Shown: piece by piece, positions 57,512 through 64,000 of the stretch | Position numbering within the stretch: the stretch's first letter is position 1 | Layout: each line of letters begins with the position of its first letter | NCBI RefSeq assembly: GCF_019704315.1 | Contig: NZ_AP024597.1 | Location: 2,326,001 to 2,390,000, forward strand | From: Stygiolobus caldivivus | GTDB taxonomy: Archaea > Thermoproteota > Thermoprotei_A > Sulfolobales > Sulfolobaceae | Direction of reading: 5' to 3' | Length of the DNA: 64,000 nucleotides | Notes under the pieces: generated by a model | Seen by the model: the letters and a program-made list of their open reading frames with translations, nothing else | What the model was told of the DNA's origin: nothing | The model's database searches: none | Program-made: the position numbers and the translations under genes

Positions 57512-58234
57512 ATGCTAGTAGACGTTCACGGGAATATTGTAGTAGACGAGGATAAGCTAAGAAAACTACTCAAAGAAGGTGACTTTTACTCAATAAACAA
57601 GTCAAGTAAGGAGAACAGTGTAACTTTTATTATAAAGAGCAAAAACCATATTGAAAGCCTCATAAACCTATTAAGTCACATAGACAAGATATTTACTAAT
57701 TTATATAAGTTTGAGGTGATATTTACTTATGATGACTATATTTATGGCTATGGTACAGTATTACACTTCGTCAAAAATAAAGAAAACATACACTATATAC
57801 TGTATCCATACATCACCTTGGATAGGCTTAAAAAATACTATTACCACTCAAAAATAATAGTCTACACGGGAAAACGTAAAGAAGTAGACTACTCAGACAT
57901 CAAACCCGTAACCCCTGAAGACATACCAAAAAAGGGAAGAGCAATACCAACAATATACGGGATCCCACCTCTAATTGCAGACGCAATTATTAACTACGTT
58001 ACATGGTCGGACAACATAGCTCAAATGGTCAATGAAGCCAGACCTTATATTAAGAAAGCGCTAAACGTAATTAAACGCATAAAGGAATTAGCGAGAGCGA
58101 CAAGAAATGATAAGGTACTAAAGTATATGGAAGAGTGTGTAGGGGCACAAAACTTTGAAAAGTTAGACGAAGATGACATCTACCAGAACGCGGTAGAGTG
58201 CATAATATACCAAATCACAAGCAAACCCGAATAA
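57512..58234 (+). CDS. Unknown two-domain protein sharing its C-terminal domain with 55832-57342
   Basis: 240 aa. Residues 1 to about 125 (MLVDVHGNIVVDEDKLRKLL, then VIFTYDDYIYGYGTVLHFV) are unique in the window. Residues about 145-238, YGIPPLIADAIINYVTWSDN and IAQMVNEARPYIKKALNVI, with Cys in YMEECVG and VECIIYQI, align with the third domain of the broken gene. Domain shuffling with a constant C-terminal part is typical of modular effector sets, but the function is unknown. Leaderless start at 57512. Confidence 0.75.
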   Translation: MLVDVHGNIVVDEDKLRKLLKEGDFYSINKSSKENSVTFIIKSKNHIESLINLLSHIDKIFTNLYKFEVIFTYDDYIYGYGTVLHFVKNKENIHYILYPYITLDRLKKYYYHSKIIVYTGKRKEVDYSDIKPVTPEDIPKKGRAIPTIYGIPPLIADAIINYVTWSDNIAQMVNEARPYIKKALNVIKRIKELARATRNDKVLKYMEECVGAQNFEKLDEDDIYQNAVECIIYQITSKPE

Positions 58235-58291
58235 CTACTTCTGTGTTCGCTTAAAGCAATTTAAATAACCCGCCATGACAACAAAAAGAAC

Positions 58292-59185
58292 GTGGAAAAG
58301 CAATACGAACTGTTAAGTAAATTGACCGGCGTAAAGATAGACTTATCTGAATTATATGCAATAAGTAACCAAGGCTACAGTATTTACCCCGCCTTAGCCT
58401 CCACTGATAGGGCCTTATCTACTACAAAGAACGTGTTCCAACTGGTAAGGCACGGTGTAGTTATACGTACTAGTGAGGGAAATTACTATTACATAGGAGG
58501 GAAATCAAATTACTGGGCCGGAGGAAGAGCATTCCACGCTTTTAAAGGGTCTATAGAGTTCACCCTTTCCCCCTCCGGAAGCGAAAGCTCACCCCTATGG
58601 AAGATGATCAGAGAGGCAAAGTCAAACATTATAGTCCTACGAGTTAAAGCCATCAGGCTCTCAAAGGAATGGGTAGGCACTACTACTCCTACCAGTCCAT
58701 CCCCTGTTGGGATAGTAGTAAGTTACACGCCTAAATTCTTAGCCAGACCGGACTTCGAGACTACAGTCCCCGGAGAGCTGGTCGACTTTTCTGGAGGAAA
58801 ACTTACAGCAGACGGCTTACTTACAGCAATGCGGTACACATCTAGAAGACCTCCCTTCCCTTACCTCGTAGGGATAGCTGATAACGAATTACTCCTACCC
58901 TACCCTCCTAGTATAGAGTTATGCCAAGCCTTTATCAAAGACCCCACACTGTGCAAATACGTAGGACTGGAAAAGGGGTTCAATGAAATGTTAATTGGGG
59001 CCCCAGTGTTCTCAGCGAGAGGGCTTCTGGGGTTAGTAAACTCTTATATAAACGAGCTAGAGGGGAACATTTTACAACTTTCATATGTGCCGTTTAGGTA
59101 CGAACTTACGGAGGAGGGTGTAGAGGAATTCGCAAAGGGCCTTGGCGTCGACGAGGTCTTACACTTAAGTAAAAAATACGTATAA
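58292..59185 (+). CDS. Unknown protein with domains 1 and 2 of the cassette
   Basis: 297 aa from the GTG at 58292, 26-30 bases after a TATA box (TTTAAATA, about 58260-58267). Domain 1: YPALASTDRALSTTKNVFQL, RHGVVIRTSEGNYYYIGGKS, SNIIVLRVKAIRLSKEW. Domain 2: SGGKLTADGLLTAM, PPFPYLVGI, GFNEMLIGAPVFSA, LGVDEVLHLSKKY, then V-stop. It ends exactly where the broken paralogue continues into domain 3, while the gene before it (57512) carries a domain 3. No transmembrane segments. No known family recognised. Confidence 0.78.
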   Translation: MEKQYELLSKLTGVKIDLSELYAISNQGYSIYPALASTDRALSTTKNVFQLVRHGVVIRTSEGNYYYIGGKSNYWAGGRAFHAFKGSIEFTLSPSGSESSPLWKMIREAKSNIIVLRVKAIRLSKEWVGTTTPTSPSPVGIVVSYTPKFLARPDFETTVPGELVDFSGGKLTADGLLTAMRYTSRRPPFPYLVGIADNELLLPYPPSIELCQAFIKDPTLCKYVGLEKGFNEMLIGAPVFSARGLLGLVNSYINELEGNILQLSYVPFRYELTEEGVEEFAKGLGVDEVLHLSKKYV

Positions 59186-60026
59186 CAAACTAACGAAACA
59201 TGTTACACTAAGTCCTTCGGGTCTATCCTCTTAATCCCGGGGATCCTATCATAAACATGGTCTGTAGAAATAATAGTTTATCACGGTCATAAAGCAAACA
59301 AGTCGCACATGATAAGCATCAAAAAAGACGTAATGTTGTACTGAGAAAACTAAAAGAACCAATTGCAGTCGGAACTCATAACATAACGTAGAAGAATAAC
59401 ACTGATAATTAATGGATATAATAAAAACGTTAATAAAGTACACCCCCACGGTTGTAAACCCAGTTCTGTTATAGCGGTAGTATGTAGTACCTCTTTATCT
59501 TAAAGACTCCTTATACTATATGATGAATCCATTCTTCGTCTAAACTTAAAATTACGTGTTCCTACGCATTCCTTAGCCTCTACATATTTAATGACGTTTA
59601 GCATGAATATCTTACCAAAAACCTTCTCTATGCTTAACCATTTAAAATCCAACTAAGCTTACTAACGTTATAAGATCTGCCTAGCTAGATTAGTTAGGCT
59701 AATAAAGGAAGGCATTTCATCCTTTTTTATCAGTTATTTTCTTTTTAAATCTAAATTTAATTCATCTACAGGGACCAAGAAGGTTCTTATGTTAAAAAGT
59801 TTTAAAAAAATAAGATTATTAATAAAATAGAGTTCAAACACAGGAAAATTATCATTTAATACCGTAAAATAGACTATATAATAAAATTTTTATACCTAAT
59901 TTTATTAAAGAATTAATAGAGGAATGTGAGTATAAAAATATATAAATTAAAGGATAAATTGTTCTTAAGGGCATTACTATTAATATTCTATGTATAACAT
60001 GATTTATAACTGGGTGAGTAAAATAC
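59186..60026. other. AT-rich spacer, no supported gene
   Basis: About 840 bases. A 66-codon minus frame (59249-59449) has no promoter and odd composition. An imperfect palindrome GCCTAGCTAGATTAGTTAGGC-like lies near 59676-59700 and could be a terminator or binding site. The last 300 bases are extremely AT-rich. Confidence 0.5.
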
Positions 60027-61122
60027 ATGTTTAAGCAAATTTTTAAGCAATTCTTATCAAGAGGCAGTATAAGAGATCTATCCATTTTTCTTCTAGTTCT
60101 TATATTATTTCTTCCAGTACTACATTTGTTCTTCTTCTCTTATTTCACCGGATTAGAAATACTTCAAATAGCTAAATCAAAATATGGTGACTTCCCAGTA
60201 TTAAGTCTTTATCTTAATAACATTAGCATTAATTCACTAGTACTCGATTAGGTTAGAAAAGTCATTCGGTAATAACTCTTTAGTCCCCTTCGGGTACGTA
60301 TACATAGGAAGTGGACATGGGGAAGCTGCAGTAGAAGCAGTCGCAGTAAATAATCTGAGCTTAGCAAAGGAAATTTTTCCTATTTCAAGTACAGTAGCAT
60401 TTGGAAAATACCCAGAATATGGAGTATATTTAGTTGAAGGTGAAATGAACAAACTCGGTATTCATGCCGGCGAGAGTGTTATCGCGTATATAGGAAAAAG
60501 TAGTATTACCTTAAAGGTCGTTGGAGTGCTATATAATTCGTTCTTTTCTGCACAAGGTTTCGCCATAATACCTTTACATAACTTAACTGAAGAAGTAACC
60601 GCATTAGACAATGTTATAATCCTTAGCCACAACGAAACAGCACTACAACAGTTTAGCAATTTCTTATCTAGTATCAAATACGAAGGCTTACCCCTAACAG
60701 ACTGGACTTCCATTACCATTTTTAGATACTCCTTCACAAACACATACGTACCCCTCGGGCAAATTATGAGAATCTTAATAATTATCGAAATTATCTACAT
60801 CCTTATCTCATTACTTTTAATATTTAGAATTAGAAATAAACTCTCTAATATTATAGCCCTATTTATAATTAATGGCGTTGAAGAGAATAGAAGCTTTAAA
60901 CTACTACTACCACCGTTTTTAGTTATAGGGGCTATCCCGTTACTCATCTACGTAAGTTACTATATTTTATATGACGTCTACTGGTACCCACTATCCATAG
61001 CATATCCTTTCGTATTAGCACTTACTGGTCTAATAATCTCTTCAGTCTTAATAGAATATTATACAATATTCTCTGCCTATACCAATCAACATAAGTTCTT
61101 AAAGGTGAGGGGCATTGAGTGA
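60027..61122 (+). pseudogene. ABC transporter permease (FtsX-like) with one frameshift
   Basis: The first frame gives 74 residues (MFKQIFKQFLSRGSIRDLSI, one long membrane helix) to a TAG at 60249. The next frame is open from 60241 (LEKSFGNNSLVPFGYVYIG) through 61122. Together they give one permease: N-terminal helix, an extracytoplasmic domain of about 190 residues (VYLVEGEMNKLGIHAGESVI is typical of the MacB/FtsX periplasmic part), then three C-terminal helices. A single-base shift near 60240-60250 separates the parts. The ATPase gene overlaps its end. Confidence 0.8.
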
Positions 61123-61743
61123 AGTAGTCAAAATAAACGCTATAAAGAAATTTAATGACTTCAAACTTGAGGTCAATTTCAGTGTAAAGGAAAAGGTCCT
61201 AATCCAAGGCCTAACGGGTCTGGGAAAACCACCCTGCTTTATCTCATTTACGGAGTCCTAAAACCCGATTCCGGATATGTAACAGTATTCAGTGAGAGTC
61301 CCGATGTAAAATTAAGGCAAGATAAAATGTACATGTTAGAAGAATATTTAATATTTCTAGAGAATTTGACCTTAAAGGAGAACTTAAAATTCATAACGTC
61401 AATAAGGCATTTTAACGTTGATAAAGTAGAGGAATTAATTAATAAGTTCAACTTGCCCCTTCACAAAAAACCTTACCAACTAAGCTCAGGTCAAAGAAGA
61501 CTATTTAAGTTAGCCTTAGCCTTCTCGTCAGAAGCAAAATTACTACTACTCGACGAACCTACCTCTAACTTAGACTTAGAAAATTCCGAGTTTGTTAAAA
61601 ATATGATAAAAGAATATAAAGGCACCGTAATTTACGCCTCTCACGACACCCTACTAAAAGAACCAGCTGATAAAACAATATATTTAAGAAAAGGAGAAAT
61701 AGAAAAGACCGAAATTAAATCTAATTGGGACAATGGAAAATAA
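61115..61743 (+). pseudogene. ABC transporter ATPase with a one-base deletion in the P-loop
   Basis: Start TTG at 61115, preceded by GGTGAGG (61104-61110) as ribosome binding site and overlapping the permease stop. The first frame reads SEVVKINAIKKFNDFKLEV to VLIQG, then breaks. Adding one C after GGCC (near 61211) gives IQGPNGSGKTTLLYLIYGVL, a perfect Walker A. The rest is intact: signature LSSGQRRLFKLALAFS, Walker B LLLLDEPTSNLDLEN, switch His in VIYASHDT. About 210 codons, the normal size for such ATPases. As sequenced, the deletion removes the P-loop and kills the protein. Confidence 0.85.
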
Positions 61744-62126
61744 TACGATATATTGTCTACGTTCACCTAATTTTAATACCTCCCCTCTTCCCTCCTCACA
61801 TCACTAACAATTAGGTTACACCCCGCTTATTACTTAACCCTTTTTCTTCACTCTCAACCTACACCTCCTCATAACCCTCTCTACAGCTCATTTTCAGCAA
61901 GCTCTTACCCACGCCCAAACCAGCCCCGATTATACCAGAAGTAGTAAACAGAGAGCCAATACCAGAATACCTATAACGACCTACACACATCGACAATTAT
62001 AACAGAACCAGCCTTAGCCAAACACTCAGGGGGATATTACCATACCTCACCTCGCCAACTTTAACCGTGCCCACATACTTTTTTCGTATCATATTAATTC
62101 TAGAATTAGTAGTAAAAATTAGTAGG
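61744..62126. other. Spacer between ABC genes and the 3' end of the rRNA
   Basis: About 380 bases, C/T-rich in places. No gene. TTCTAGAATTAG near 62097-62110 is a small palindrome just past the rRNA end and may take part in processing or termination. Confidence 0.45.

Positions 62127-64000
<1,874 letters not shown>

Noticed and set aside
59249..59449. 66-codon minus frame in the spacer after the cassette
   Set aside because: No start signal or motif; hydrophobic composition expected from AT-rich DNA.

Overview
The window is a stretch of chromosome from a thermoacidophilic archaeon of the order Sulfolobales. The marker genes are an Sso10a-type chromatin protein, an Lrs14-family regulator, a 7Fe ferredoxin of the Sulfolobales type, an archaeal Elp3, an Sm-like protein, a SaTRIC-type channel, membrane-bound eukaryote-like protein kinases and a 23S rRNA gene. 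The DNA is AT-rich and many genes look leaderless, with a TATA box about 26 bases before the start codon. I cannot name the genus from sequence alone. The ferredoxin is the zinc-lacking isoform known from Acidianus ambivalens.

Layout. 1-10 kb: 5' part of an ammonium transporter, zinc-ribbon and anchored surface proteins, a GC-rich island that looks like an undescribed structured RNA gene (about 5323-5530), thiaminase II (tenA), a TRIC-type channel, and long AT-rich spacers. 10-24 kb: an efflux MFS protein, membrane and zinc-ribbon proteins, a dihydrolipoamide dehydrogenase gene downstream of a membrane kinase gene, a short GH1 glycosidase, and a photolyase gene immediately followed by a second membrane kinase gene. 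24-36 kb: small unknown proteins, then a dense housekeeping and regulatory block (Sso10a-like, Lrs14-like, CDGSH, HxlR, Sm, RNA m5C methyltransferase, SpoIIM-like, Elp3, MFS, ferredoxin).

36-62 kb is a different kind of DNA: plastic and decaying. It holds a DUF364 protein, two HEPN/nucleotidyltransferase pairs (one with an exact 118-bp internal duplication), and a pair of about 245-aa paralogues. It also holds msrA plus a promoter-and-5' fragment of msrA in inverted orientation 10 kb away, and two 104-bp elements with inverted ends (MITE-like). Decayed genes include a chimeric aldehyde dehydrogenase wreck, an AAA-type ATPase broken by one TAG, an IS1-like transposase wreck and a frameshifted ABC transporter. 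A divergent cassette of unknown multi-domain proteins has one copy broken exactly at a run of eight G. The window ends inside a 23S rRNA gene on the minus strand.

How genes may work together: the kinases and zinc-ribbon proteins suggest membrane signalling like the Arn phospho-network of Sulfolobus (inference). The HEPN/MNT pairs, the peptide-plus-exporter pair and the poly-G cassette at 55.8-59.2 kb are the best candidates for conflict-type systems. The most novel signals are the structured RNA near 5.4 kb, the poly-G-disrupted cassette and the 104-bp mobile element.
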